A stretch of 64,000 nt of DNA from assembly GCA_029207755.1 (NCBI GenBank), contig JARCOQ010000011.1:22471212-22535211 (forward strand), given 5' to 3'. How positions within the stretch are numbered: position 1 is the stretch's first letter; each line of letters begins with the position of its first letter. This DNA is from Chamaea fasciata (Eukaryota; Chordata; Aves; Passeriformes; Sylviidae). This document shows positions 12,181-24,261 of this stretch, piece after piece. The translations under genes were made by a program, and so were the position numbers. The notes beneath the pieces are model-generated. The model searched no databases, was not told the DNA's origin, and saw only the letters and a list, made by a program, of their open reading frames with translations.

Positions 12181-15100
12181 GCTGAATGCTCAGGCTGGAG
12201 TTGGCCAAGTTCGGAATAACTTAATTGCTAAAAATGCATTTTTTTTTTTTTTCCCAGGAAAACTCTCAGTGGATAAGCTCTGGCACGTCCAGCTTGGGCC
12301 TTTTTAATTTTTTTTCCCCCCAAGCATGGGAATTTATTTATTTTTTTCTCTGTGGCTCTTTTGATGCCTCAGATTTCCTCTCACAGGTGTTGCATTTTTT
12401 TTTCCAGGATGAAAAGGAGTTACACAAAGTTCTTCTTGAGGTTTCCCCTCTGCTGGTTTTCTCTGGCATTTAATTCTTTTTTAATGCTGTTTTATGCTTG
12501 ATTTCTCCTCAGTTCTCCCAGGTCTCCTTCCCCCTTTTTCCTTTCTTCCCCCTGACACTGTAACGTGTTCCCTTCAGTGTTTTTGGAGATCAAAGCTTTC
12601 TCTTCCACCTTTCTTCTCCCTGTCTTGAAAACAAGGATTTCAATTAATGTGGAAGTAGCTGGAAAGGAAGAAGAAGAAAAAAAAAGAGTCAAGAGCACTC
12701 CGGAGTTTAATTTGGGCATCTCTGATCTTTCCCCGCTTAATTTCTTGTTAATGCGCCTCAATTTCTGCGTCTGGTTTAATTTCCACGGAAATCTTTGGGA
12801 ATTCCAAGCAGGCCAAAGGAAGGAGGAGAGTTGAGAGGGGTCTTGTTTGCTTGGATGCACTTTTGGAGGGGGAAACGCGTGGGGACTGAAAAAGCAGAGG
12901 ACTTTCACAGCGTCCCAATAGAGGTTTGAAACACAGTTGAATTTTAGGCTTTGAAATATTTGGAGCACAGAAAGTTTCTGAGGTGCAAAAAATATAAAGC
13001 AAGCAACTATTGTTGTAAGGTGTACACGTAGTTGTTGGAGCCCTGGGCACTGAGAATTTCAGAGTTTCTGTGCCCACAGGCACTGACCCCCAAGCAAACA
13101 CTGCATTGACCTGGGACCGTGGAAAAGGCTCCAAAATTGAGTGACAGCACTGGGATTGTGGGTGTGGGGTTTGGATAGAAGTGTGTGATAGCACAGGGTG
13201 GGAAACTGAGAGTTCAAGGGTTTTGAATATAGTAATACATATATAAAGGAAGATGGAGGTTTCATCTTCTTTTTCACCTTCTCCTTCATGGGTCTGGGTG
13301 GGATTTTGTAATTGGGTAGAAAACTCCTCATTGCGGGCCACGGGTGGTTGGTTACTGGGTTAAAAGTGAAAATAATTGAGGTGTCATTTCTTAATTGGAC
13401 GGTTTATCCTCATAAGAATCCTTGGAGGGAGACAGGTACGGCTCCATTTTTGGTTTGTTAGCTCGAAGTGCTGTAGAACTCACGGCTTGTGAGATTGTAA
13501 CATAGATGAAAATTAAAAATCATCTGAGTCCAAACCCGAAACAACATCTTGTTCATTTAATCCCAACTCTGGCAGGAAAAAGAAGGTAAAAAGCAACATT
13601 TAGTGATTGGCTTAAGTAGATGCTTGTGAGCTTTTAGCATCAGCCTGTTGGCTAAAAATCTTTTTAAAGGCCTTGGAACAAGGTGAACTTTGGTTTTCTG
13701 TTGTTATGGCCTGAGTTTTTATGTAGCATCTTTTATGGCTCTGCTTTATCAGAGGATTTTGAGGATGCTCATTCCTTTTGGGAAGCCTCCATTTCTGAGG
13801 AAGCAGCAGCTCTGCACAGGCACCTTTTTTATTTTTTTGTCATCTGAAGAAAAGATTTGGTAGCTGAATTCCTTGGGAATCATTTTTTTTTGTTTGTTTT
13901 TTTGTCCCCCTGGCACTGGGGGAAAAAAAAATGTTTTTTCTGCTCCTGGTTGGGCAGGAGGATTTGGGGCAGCAGGTACAGGCACATTTTGGGTGTTTGT
14001 GCCCAGCATTCCCTTGGCTGGATCATTAATAAAGATATTAAACAGAATATAAAATGATATATCAGGGAAAAAAATCCTAAAGTTAAGGCCAACAGTTTAG
14101 GCTGCTGCGAAACCCCAGGTGAGACTTGAATGCCATTGTAGGAAGTGTTTTATTTTGGGGGAAAATGATCTATAAAGGACAATCTTGACTACTCCTGGCA
14201 CTCTGCATTAAGAGACACTCAGACTTGAGGAACTAAATCAAAAATCAAAAATCTTAAGCATCATATTAGCCGAAAATTATGTGCATTTGCATAGATCTGA
14301 ACAAATACTAAATACTGAATGACTATTTTCAGAATTCACTCATAACAACTGCTTGTTACTACACAGATAAAAGAATTAGTTATAAAAATTAAATCAGATG
14401 TTAAAGACCTTTTTTTTTTTTTTCTGGTGTTTGTTTCCAGCTTGTTCTCCTTAATAACCTGAGGTGAATCAGCCCGCTTAGAATCGCTTAATGCCAAAAA
14501 TAGGCTGCAGAAATAGGACGATACCTGAGCACACATTTAGGATATTTGCATTGGCCTTAAAAGAAAGCTGATGTTGCAAAAAAACCCCCAAAACCAAAAC
14601 CCACAGAACCGAACAACCAACAAAAAAACAGCCGGGGGGAGGTGCATGACACAGAAAAATAATATTTTCCTGGAATTGAATTCTCTGGAATTCGGAATCA
14701 ATGCGTTTCCCTCCTCAGATTCTGTGTGATCAGCTATGGAAAGATCTGGAGCAGAAAAGAGCAAGGCTCAGGCTCGCCTCTTCCAATTCCCAGCAGCTCA
14801 AAGCCAAATCAGCCTCAATTTTGTGTCCTCAGAGGCAAAAACATCGGGAATTTTCTCAGCCCCTCCCTGGATTTGTGCCAGGAGCTTTTTGGGGCCACTT
14901 GGGTGAGGAACACGAGTGGGGTTTTGATGGAAAAACCTTCCAAACTAATTTCTCCTCATTCTGGGTTTGCCCATGTTGGGAGTTCTTTCAGCTGTTCCCA
15001 GGGATTTTGAGGTATTTTAGTTCAGTCCATTCACCTTAAAAATGGATATTTAAAAAAATAGCATCAAAAATAGAGCTAACAGAGGCTTGAGGTGTTTTTC

Positions 15101-15719
15101 TGGTGAGGCAGAAGTTTTACGGTGTTTCAGTCAGATTCATGAAGAGGTTCGTGATTTTTTCCAGTGGTTGTTTTTTTTTTTCCCCCCTAAAAATTCCCAC
15201 CCGCTCCTCTGTCCCGTTCCCAGTATCTGCTGGGAGGACTATTTCCATCCAGGTTTTCCAGGAAAAAGATCAACTTCTGCATTTAAGTTTTATTTAAACT
15301 CAGGTAGGGATGATGTGCTCTGTACTCAGACAGCTCTGCAGGGCCAGTTGGTTTTCTTGTCAACAGCAGATTATTTAATAATTATTTTAAAAATTAAGTA
15401 CTAGCTTCTGAAAGACCTGAAATGCTTAAAAAAAAAAGACTTTACGACCCTCTTAATATCTCCTGTATGTCCTTCCCTCTTTTGACTTTGTCACTGGGGA
15501 TGAATTCACTCAAAAATTTGAAATTTCTCTGTTTTTTGTTTTTTTTTTTTTAAACTTTTATGGCTTATTTGTCTCTGCTTCATCTCCTTCCTACGGCTTA
15601 ATTATGGAAATCTTCCTTTCCCACCTCCCTGCAAATGGTTAAAGGCATCACTCTGATTTTATTTTGTATTTGTGTCTCCTGATCCAACCTAATGCTCCGT
15701 AAGAGCAGGGGTTTAAATT
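12181..15719. other. Non-genic stretch with homopolymers
   Basis: No gene seen over 3.5 kb. Poly-T tracts occur near 12239-12252, 14410-14423, 15170-15182 and 15535-15552. A weak CR1-like motif is possible at 13500-13570 (catctgagtccaaac) but I do not call it. Confidence 0.5.
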
Positions 15720-15910
15720 ATTTAAAGTGCGTCGGAGCTTTCCGCGCTGTGTCACTGCGAGTTGTAACCGAGATAGATTTTCAAATATATTTTTCATGAG
15801 GCAATAAAATAACCTCATAATTCTATTTGTCAGGCTTGAAGTGTGTGAATAAATATGGCAGGCAGTGGATTTATGAGTTTAATACTTTCAGCTATTGGAT
15901 ATTGGTGTGC
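15720..15910. other. Unique AT-rich segment, possible conserved element
   Basis: Repeat-free by eye, with gcgctgtgtcactgcgag, several ATAAAT and TAAT cores and balanced complexity. This texture is common in vertebrate conserved non-coding elements. No alignment is available, so the call is tentative. Confidence 0.2.
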
Positions 15911-15929
15911 ATATATATATATATATATA
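15911..15929. repeat. (TA)n microsatellite
   Basis: A pure alternating AT run of about 19 bp followed directly by a T9 tract. Confidence 0.9.
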
Positions 15930-15996
15930 ATTTTTTTTCTGAGTATATTCAAGCTGATGAGGAGCAGGAATAAAATAAATTTTTTATTAATTACGG

Positions 15997-16100
15997 GGTG
16001 GTTTGGTTTGGAGAGGACCTTCAAAGATCTTCTTGCTCAGCCACCTCCTAGAATGAGTAGGGATTCTAAAAGAACCCAAACAACCTGACCTTGGTTCTGA
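15997..16100 (-). mobile_element. CR1 LINE 3' fragment, weak
   Basis: The plus strand reads ggtttggtttggagaggacc, then tcaaagatcttcttgctcag and later aacctgaccttgg. This is the order of an inverted, diverged CR1 3' end. It is short and degraded. Confidence 0.5.
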
Positions 16101-17403
16101 CCTTAATCAAGGCTGTAATAAATGAATTTAATTAAGCTTCATAGTGCTTGATTTGCAGGGCAGGACTTGGCTGCAGTTTGGGGGGTCACAGCCTTGATGG
16201 GTTTGAAATTCCACTGGGGCAGCAGCAGAGCTCTGCTGAATTCCAAGAGTTTTGGAGGCAGTGCTTGTGTGCTCAATGATTAAAAAAAAAAAAAATCAAA
16301 ATAAATTTTTTTTAAAAAATCTGTTTTTTCAACTTTTATTTTCTCTTCTAACCCTGTTTTTTTTTTTTTTTTTTGGGGGGGGGGGTTCATGTCTGAAATA
16401 GGAATTAGGAATTCTCTTTCTCTGTCCATGTGCAGCAGACAGTGGCTGAGCAAAGGAGAGGACAGGGAGTGAGAGTTTTCTCTGTGATCAGGGAAATGAG
16501 GAGAAATAAAAAGATTTTTGGGGTTTGTCAGCAGCTGCTGCTGCAGCTGAGTTAATGTGGCGAGTGAAATGCAGGATGGGATTTTCACCTGACTTTCGTG
16601 GTCGAACCAATATTCACAATAAATAATCTGCCTTTTATCTCACACCTAGCTGTGGGTGGATGCAATTACGCTCTTTCGGACCCGATTTTAAAAACAAAAC
16701 ACACAAAAAAATTAAGTTAATGAGGTAAAAAATCCTTCTAAAGTCCTGATTAAATATCTGGCCCATGCATAACAAATCCTTTGCGGGGGGAAGTCCGTGC
16801 CAGAAGATGTCACTTCAAAGCTGCTGCCCTGGAACTGCAGGATTAGGTTTTGCCATAATAATATCGATTTTTCCCTGCTTAATATTTGAAGTGAGCCTTT
16901 CCTTCCATCCATGGGGATGCTATTACTCAATCCACGTGCGCTGCCTAATTTCCCCCAGTGCAGAATTAAGCAAAGCAAATCTCCAGGCTTAAATTTATCC
17001 TGTTTTTATAGTTCTACTTTCATTTAGGCACAATAGAACCCCCTTAACCTTGTATCTCCACGGGCAGATTCCTGCCCAAAGCATTTGAATTATTTTCCAA
17101 ACTACGCAGGAAGAGTTGGAACAAGACAGCAGGGAGTTATTGTGGGATAGATTGGATCATGGATTAATTTTTTTTTTTTTGGTGGAAAATTGTAAAATAA
17201 CCACAAAATGCCTCAAAATCTTTTGAGTTTTGCTTGTTTGACTTTGTTTTCAGCGGGGCTTTCCCTTTGAGAACCCGAGGGGACTTTGTGGCTGCTGAGG
17301 GGTTTTGTGCTGTCACTTCCTTGAAGCCATTCCCAAATCCTCTCCCGTGTCCTGCCCAATGTTTTACACCCCTGTGGAAGGCAGGAAGGGCTTTTCTCCA
17401 GGA
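16101..17403. other. Non-genic stretch with a T18G11 junction
   Basis: No gene seen. A T18 run (16357-16374) is followed directly by G11 (16375-16385). The part 16600-17120 is unique, AT-rich and free of visible repeats, with several TAAT, CATAAC and AATTA motifs, so it is a weak conserved-element candidate. A T-run lies at 17168-17180. Confidence 0.45.
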
Positions 17404-17934
17404 GAATCTGGATAATCTGGATATTCTGGAATCATGATAATCTGGATATTCTGGGATCTGGGTATGCAGGATATCCTGGATATTCTGGAATCAGAATATT
17501 CTGGAATCAGGATATAAAGGATATTCTGGAAACAGAATTCTGGAATCAGGATACACTGAATATACTGGATATTCTGGAATCAGGATATACTGGAATCAGG
17601 ATAGTCTGGATATTCTGGGCATTTTGGAATCAGGATACACTGAATATACTGGGTATTCTGGGATCAGGATATTCTGGATATTTTGGAATGAGGATATTCT
17701 GGAATCAGGATATACTGGATGTACTGGAATCTGGATATTCTGGAATCAGGACATTCTGGAAACAAGGTATTCCGGAATCAGGATATTCTGGAATCTGGAT
17801 AATCTGGATATTCTGAAGTCTGGGTATACAGGATATCCTGGATATTCTGGAATTAGGATATTCTGGAATCAAGATATCCTGGATATTCTGGAATTTGGAT
17901 GTTCTGGACTCAGGATATTCTGGAGCGGAATTCC
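17404..17934. repeat. Minisatellite, about 16-bp unit
   Basis: A 531-bp degenerate array built from variants of ggatattctggaatca, with insertions of short units such as gataatctg and gggtatacaggatatcc. By eye it contains about 13 copies of TTCTGGAA and one TTCCGGAA. The plus-strand frame 17624-18043 is open only because the repeat lacks stops in that frame; its product is a GYSGIRIFW-type repeat and is not a credible protein. The array starts and stops abruptly in unique sequence. Confidence 0.95.
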
Positions 17935-20510
17935 AGCCCCTTATCCGTGGAGTGTCAGAAGGGGGCAGCCAATTTCTGCTGCTTGCTCAGGATGTTCCAG
18001 TTCCTTCTCATTTGGGAAGAACAAACTCCCAAATGAGCTGTAAATGTAATTTTCAGATTGCCTGTCAGGCCCAAACACGTTTTTATCCATCAGCACGGTG
18101 ACTTCTCGGCATTTTATGCTTCATTTGCATAACCCACAGCACCCAGACTTTCTGAGCAACTTTTCCACATAAAATCACATTCCACATAATTTATTTCCGC
18201 AGAGAATTCACAGGAAAAAAAAAAAATTCCGGATAGATTAAACAACTTTAAAAGAATTTACTGTTGTTGACTCAGGATCTGAACTCCTCGTGGTGCTGCT
18301 GCACAATTTTGGGGACAGCTTTCCATTAAAGATGAAAATAAATGGCATCAAATAAAAATTCTTCTCGAATAAACCACCCTGCTCTTGTTTTAGATCTGGG
18401 ACTGGGGTGATAAATATTTGGCAACGGTGTTTTTAGAGGATTTGGTGGCTCGGCGTTTGATGTCTGGTTAAATCAGGGTTCTGTCTTTGCCAGATAAAGG
18501 TGACTCGAATTATCACATGTTGTCCTGCTGCTTGTCCAGGTCACAGAAAGAAAAAAATTGATACTTAACTTCCTAGACTTGTAAATCTGGTTTATTTGGT
18601 GCTAAAGGAATTTGGATGTGTTTTACCTCATGAAAAATTCCCAATAAGGTCTTCTGAAAGGGAGTACCACAGGAAAAAAAAATTAAAATTGTGGATTCAC
18701 TTCTTTACAAACTCTTTTAATTATACCAATACAGTGACAAAGAGGGTAAAATCCTCATCATCAGAGGGTAAAATCTTAATTATCTTGGGGTTTTTTAGGA
18801 AAAAAAGGGATTAAGAGTTGTAACTTTTATTTAGATTTGAGTGGGATGCGCTGGCAAAACCAGGCCTGGGGTTGATGGGAAAGCAGCAATGGTCAGCCCA
18901 AAAGGAAGAGGCTGAAGGAAAAGTGCAGTAAAAATGAAAACGGAAGCTTTAAAATGAGAAATAAAAGATAAGAATGGGCAACCGAAGGAGGAGAACAGTG
19001 GTGGCGTGCTCAGTTAATCCTGGGAGAAAAGGTCTTGCTTTCCTCCCCGTTCTGTTTCAGTTGGAGGAGTTGGAAGGGAAGGAGGAAAATGAGTTAACCC
19101 TCAGAGGGAAATCTCTGGGGGTGATTTGTGCCAGCAGAGCCAAAAAAATCATTTCTTTTCATGTTAATTTGATGTAGAAGGTGTAATTAACAGTGAGAGT
19201 CTAACTGGACAACCAGAAGTGTTACCAAAGCACTGCTCTTACATTTTTGAGTTTCTGCAGCACAAACTCTAGAAATGCTTCATCTTTTAAATAATTTTTT
19301 TGGGGAAATATGAAAAATTCACTCCATGACCAGACATTTTCCATTTTAGAGAAGCTGAGGTTTCTCTAAAACCACACCAAAGCTGCTGTCTGTGGAGGGC
19401 CCTGGGAGATACCGAGCTGAGTTTCCCACATGGAGTTTTTGTGTGATGATAAAGGTGAAAACAGGGAAGAATCCATCTCGTCCATCACGGGAGGAGTAAA
19501 CTTTCCCCTTTTTAGAAGGGAAAAATGTTTAATCCTCCTCTCCCTCAACCCTGAGGATGCTCAGCAGGAGCTGTGACCTTTGCAGCCCCAGGAATTTGTT
19601 CCAGGTGAAGCAATGGGAGGTTTGGATCCCAGGGAGTGAAATATTCCCTGTGGATGGAACATTTGTGCCCAACAAATCCCTCAGCCAGGGCTCTGCCTCT
19701 GCCCTTGCTCCTTCATCCTGACCCAGCAGCTTTTCCCCCATCACCTCTCTCCTCTCCTGCTTAAAAGTGATTTATTTTTTTTTTTGTGTGTGTGTAATTA
19801 CGAGGGACAAAGCTCTTTGCAGGCTGAGCAAGGGAAGTGCTGTTCCAGGAATGTTCCCTCTCAAAACTCCATTTCTTCCATGGAGCGGTGACACCCATGA
19901 CCTATGAAGTGCACCTGAGAAAACGAGTAACTTTCAGAAGAAAAAAAAAGTGATTTGTTTTCCAAAGGATTAAAAAAATAATAATAAAACCCCCTTAGAA
20001 ATAATAATTGTTGGAAAAACCAGCTGTGTATATATATTTTACAGACATTAATAAGGTTTGCTGCTTGCCTATTGGGTGCCAAGACAAAATGATTTGACGA
20101 AAAAAGTTGCATTTCATTATTGAATTTTAGCGTTTGGTCTTTGCAATGATCTCTTGAATTATTCTGATTAATCACCGGTTTAGTTTTTTCTCTTAAGTTA
20201 CCTTCTGGCTATTTAAATAAAAAACCAACCCAAACCATTGGTGATCTCAGCTCTTTCCTGCCATTAAAAGCAGTTTGTCACTTTCGTGGATTCCACAGGA
20301 ATTTCTCACCTTCTCAAGGTGGAGGTGTTAAAATCTTTTGGAGCACTCGGAGCATTTTGGACTTTTCCCTCAAGTGTTGCCTCAGTACAAAAATCTTTTT
20401 CAATATTCCAGGGATTAGCCAGAGACAGGAAAAGATTTGCTGAAATAATTCACTTGCTTTTTTAGAGAATTAGTTGGAACAAAACCTGGATCTCCTGAAA
20501 TTTTCTTGGT
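17935..20510. other. Non-genic stretch
   Basis: No gene or clear transposon. A CTCF-like core (tcagaagggggcag) lies at 17955-17968 just beyond the minisatellite. Short A runs lie near 18213 and 19940. The rest is unique AT-rich sequence. Confidence 0.5.
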
Positions 20511-20575
20511 TAATGGTTGGACTTGAGGAATTTAGGGATCTTTCCCAGCCTTAATGACTCTCTAATTCTGTGCTC
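20511..20575 (+). mobile_element. CR1 LINE 3' tail
   Basis: The motifs taatggttggacttgagg, gatctttcccagccttaatg and ctaattctgtgctc match the terminal part of a CR1 element in plus orientation. Only the last 65 bp or so are recognisable. Confidence 0.65.
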
Positions 20576-22523
20576 GTGACCTCATTAATTTTACGAGGGT
20601 CCTGTTGCATTTTGAATTTTACTCTGTATTAGGTCATAAATTGTGGTGTTTTGTAGGATTTTAAGTGAATATTCCATTGGAATATCTTAAGGAAATATCC
20701 CATTTGATTATTATTGAAATTCAGTGCTAAAATCTGAATTTTGTCTTTATCTCAACTCTTGTAAAATTTCCTTTTCCTCTTGGAGATGAACCTGTTAATA
20801 CTTATTTACTTCCTTCATTTTCAGGGCATTTTTCTTTTGTGCAGGAACTCTTTCTGAGGAGTTTAAGTACATTCAGTTGCAGAAAGTTTTTCTTCTCTTT
20901 TCCTTTTGGAGGGCCAGATGGGGAATAAAAACCTGATCTCCTGGGATCTTACTCCCCAAAATACCCCAAGACTGGGTAAAAATTGATTAATTTCTGTTTC
21001 ACATCCTCAGACCCTCTGAAGTGAAATGTTGGTGTGGGATCCCAATTGGAACTACTCCGGACAAAGTCCTGGGGGTGGAAATCTCCTTTCTGTGAGAAAT
21101 TAAGCAAAATACAATTAAAAGCATTTTGGAGTTGGCGTTTTAATGTATTCAGAAGAAAATCGTGAATACCACATTTGAGATGAGATTTTCACTCTTTTAA
21201 AGACTTTTTAGGGGTTTTTTAAAATGTTCTCAGGAATTAGGTATGTTGGAATGAAAGTCCAAATGTTGCCAACTTTCCCAAGCAGAAGCACGGCTTTGCT
21301 TCTGCGGAGAAAGGAGAAATAAAACTCCTGGAAATTGAGGTCTTGGGGGGGAAAACCCCCCCCAAATTCTACTTCCAGAATTCTGCACTGTTTCTTCCTC
21401 GCAGTGATTTTTTTCCAGCCATCAGCTCCTGCCTGCTCCACGGTGAAGTGAAGCCCACGATGACAAATCCCAAGGCTCAGGCCAAATAAATCATTTGATC
21501 TGCGCTAATTGGGAGATGTCTCCCTAGTGAAGGATGGCAGGCAGTGATTGAGGCACTGATCAGAAATAAACCTGGCAACACTGAATTTTCTTCTTTTCCT
21601 AAATACCCAAGGAACAGCAGCCAGACACTTCCATTTGGACTGAGGGCTGCCTCTCACTCCAATTGCACTCAGTGACCATTTTCCCTCCTCCTGAATTAAT
21701 TTTGAGGTATCATCCGTGCCCTGCTGGCCTAGGAAATATTTAGGAAAGAGAAATAAAGGTTATTTTACTGCTGCGCAGTGTGGAACTGTGTGAAAAGGGA
21801 TTTCCCTCGCTTTCAAAGCTGGATTCCTCCAAAAACCCCTGGAAAAGAAAGGCCACATAATCCTCTCTCTGCACCGGGGGGAAATGCAGAATTTAAATTT
21901 GCTGCGACACAAACCCACTTTCATTCCCGTAGATTTGCTTACAAATAAATACCTAAAACACTTCTTTTTCCCCTCGCTGAGGGAGCAGCACTGTGATATC
22001 CTGCATTAATTTGCCATGAAATATGAGCTGAAGGTGCTTGTGTAATTTCCTTGGAAAAAATAAATAGCATTTTCTAGTGCTAACAGCAGAGCTGCGCTGG
22101 GTAATCCATTTCTTTGTTATTTTGTCTCGAATTTTATGGGCAGGAGATAAAATTGAATTAATTTTTTGTTAAAAGATGACTTTTGGAATAGGCTCCCTGC
22201 GGAGTGTTTTAATTATTGGAGCAGGTATTCACAGCTTGAGACCCGGGAAAGATTGATTTGCTTGGAGTGTCTCAAAGAGAGAGGGACAAGTTAAACCGTG
22301 GTGTTGCCTCAGTGAAGTCAGAGCCACTTCTGGAGAAGGAAATCCTGGGAATATCCATTTGGGAATTCCTATTTTGCCCAGGGGACTCTGCTGGAAAACG
22401 TCTCATAATCATATTGTACTGGTGGGAATTTTGCTGCAGGAGTGCTGTTGGTTATTTGGTGGTTTTTTTTTGGTTGGTCTTTTTATTAAAGAGGCTTTAA
22501 ATTCCTTTAAATCAAATGGATTT
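20576..22523. other. Non-genic stretch with a G/C hairpin
   Basis: No gene seen. A perfect hairpin-capable G7-A4-C8 motif lies at 21345-21363. The part 21480-22240 is unique and AT-rich with many TAAT and AATAAAT motifs and no visible repeats, so it is a weak conserved-element candidate. Confidence 0.45.
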
Positions 22524-22711
22524 AGTAGATTTAGGTTGGATATCGAGATGAAATTCCTGGCTGAGAGGGTGGGGAGGCCCTGGAATAGAATTCCCAGAGA
22601 AGCTGTGGCTGCCCCTGGATCCCTGGCAGTGTCCAAGGCCAGGCTGGACACTTGGATTTGTGTTTGGATTGGGATTGCAGCACCTGGGACAGCGGAAAGT
22701 GGGATGGGTGA
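22524..22711 (+). mobile_element. CR1 LINE 3' fragment
   Basis: The order ttaggttggatatcgagatg, tgagagggtggggaggccct, ttcccagagaagctgtgg, ctgcccctggatccctggca and gtccaaggccaggctgg is diagnostic of CR1 in plus orientation. The last part, to the element's 3' end, is missing. Confidence 0.9.
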
Positions 22712-23029
22712 TTAAGCTCCCACTATTTGATTAAAAAACCCCAATAACTGAGAAATGTATTCCTTTATCAAAGAGTTGGAGACTTTAGACCACGCTTGGA
22801 GCTAAAACACCCAAGAAATTGAAGTTTACGTGTGTCCACAGCCAATTTTTCCCTCTGGATGGCATAAATCAGGAATTTCCACCTCCCAGCGTGGTCCTTA
22901 CTCAACCTAAAAGACGCCAGGGCAGCTTTTCCCCCTCAGTGATCCCTCCCCTGGACCTGGGCAGTGCAGAAACAGGCAGAGCGAATTCACTCTCCCCAGA
23001 CTGAATCCTGGAGCAGGGCTTCCGAGGAG
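22712..23029. other. Non-genic spacer
   Basis: Unique sequence between two CR1 fragments. No gene seen. Confidence 0.5.
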
Positions 23030-23425
23030 CCAATTATTAGTTAAAACAGGGGATAATTGGATTTAACAGGAAAACTCTGCAGGGCCTCAGGAGCAGAGCA
23101 AAGACCCGAGAACAACGGGATGTGTGGAGAGAAGGCAACTTGTCGGTGGAGTGCTCAGGGATCGGTGTCGGACCGATGCTATTTAATATTTTCCTTAATG
23201 ACTTTGGCACCAGGAGCCGAAACGTGCGAATGGAATGTGCTGATGACACAGAACCGGGGAGACGGCGCCGACGCTGAGGAGGATGGCATTAATTAGGCAG
23301 GATTAGATGACCTCCAAGCCTAGAATAATAGGTTTATAGGGGGAAAGTTGAGTCTGCAAGCCCGGGGTCGTGCGCTGAAGATTAATGAGCTGGATTCCAT
23401 CGGGAGGAGCAGGACCTTCGGGCCT
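23030..23425 (+). pseudogene. CR1 reverse-transcriptase remnant and downstream sequence
   Basis: One frame from 23161 reads IGVGPMLFNIFLNDFG and then, at 23239-23250, ADDT. These match two conserved blocks of non-LTR reverse transcriptases: the GxxLFNIFINDL-type block and the catalytic ADD box. The frame between them is shorter than in an intact enzyme, and the reading frame is not kept upstream or downstream, so the copy is dead. The downstream part (from 23272) is also present in inverted orientation at 24118-24261. It fits an old CR1 copy truncated at both ends. Confidence 0.8.
23272..23417 (+). repeat. Left arm of a 146-bp inverted duplication
   Basis: This arm is matched, reverse-complemented, by 24118-24261. 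A 40-bp core (23289-23328) is identical to the reverse complement of 24205-24244. Similarity continues with few changes to the motif ggattccatc and the ggagcaggacct end, then stops. The spacer is 700 bp. Confidence 0.95.
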
Positions 23426-24043
23426 TTTCCTGGATCACGGGAAGGTTTTTGATCCTTTCATGGGATGCTGTGAGGGGTGAGAGGGGCTGGAGAGTTCCCA
23501 GCCAAAATCTGGGCTTGTGGCTGCCTCAGTTTGGGATCTTTGCCCAGGGAAAATGCAGCTGGGGCTGGAAAACCTTCTGGGGGTGGCAGGGCTCATCCCT
23601 CTGCAGGCTGGAGCAACTCTGAGCAAAATGAGGGTGGAGAAGGGAGGTGGTTGTTCTCCAGGAGGACATTGGGGGATAAATGAGGAGGGGAAGCTGCTCA
23701 GGGGATGTTTTTTGTGGGCTGGACAAGGCAGGTAGAAGTCAGGTTTGAATAAATTAAGGCTGGAAATTAATGGGAGGTTTTGAGCTGCAGCGGTCTGGGA
23801 ATAGTGGGCAAGAAATTTCAAACTTTTTTGAGGACCAGGGTTGATAAATGCTGATGGTTTTGGGTGCCAGTGGGGAGAGGGCTGCTGGGGATGCACTTCC
23901 AGAGCTCTTTTCCCTGCAGTGCAGAGCTCAGAGGTTGCTGGTGTCCATCTGCATTCCATGCTTTCTTGAAAAATAATTTCCAGCCACGTCCAGACGACCA
24001 TTTTGGGGATCTGCTGGTGCCCACAGAGGTCCAACACTGTTGT
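23418..24043. other. Spacer inside the inverted duplication
   Basis: The spacer is GC-richer than its flanks. A short part near 23745-23800 (aaattaaggctggaaattaatgggagg) resembles CR1-type sequence in plus orientation. Nothing else is recognised, and a 225-codon minus-strand frame through it has no recognisable domain. Confidence 0.5.
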
Positions 24044-24115
24044 GGGGAGAGCCCAGGGCAGAATTTCTGCACCCAGAGCCGTGTGAGACCTCTCTTGTTT
24101 GGCAGAGACCAAAAA
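24044..24115 (+). repeat. Direct repeat X1 flanking the right arm
   Basis: The segment opening ggggagagcccagggc recurs in the same orientation at 24261-24330, an offset of 217 bp. The first 42 bp or so align well, and the later motif cagagaccaaa also recurs. The pair brackets the right inverted arm. Confidence 0.8.
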
Positions 24116-24117
24116 GG

Positions 24118-24261
24118 AGGTCCTGCTCCTCCTGATGGAATCCAGCTCGTTATTCTTCAGGACACGACCCTGAGCTTGCCCTGCTCAATTTTCCCCTAAT
24201 TCTGTTATTCTAGGCTTGGAGGTCATCTAATCCTGCCTAATTAACCCAACCCTCCTCAGCG
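24118..24261 (-). repeat. Right arm of the inverted duplication
   Basis: Reverse complement of 23272-23417. It lies between two direct repeats (24044-24115 and 24261-24330). Confidence 0.95.

Noticed and set aside
13490..13600. Additional CR1 tail
   Set aside because: Only one short motif resembles CR1; there is no ordered set of blocks.
17404..17934. CRISPR-like array
   Set aside because: Units are contiguous and degenerate without unique spacers, and the genome is avian, so it is a minisatellite.
17624..18043. 139-codon frame with GYSGIRIFW repeats
   Set aside because: It is a translation of the minisatellite; the repeat unit lacks stops in this frame.
23435..24112. 225-codon minus-strand frame
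   Set aside because: It lies in the spacer of the inverted duplication and shows no recognisable domain or codon signal.
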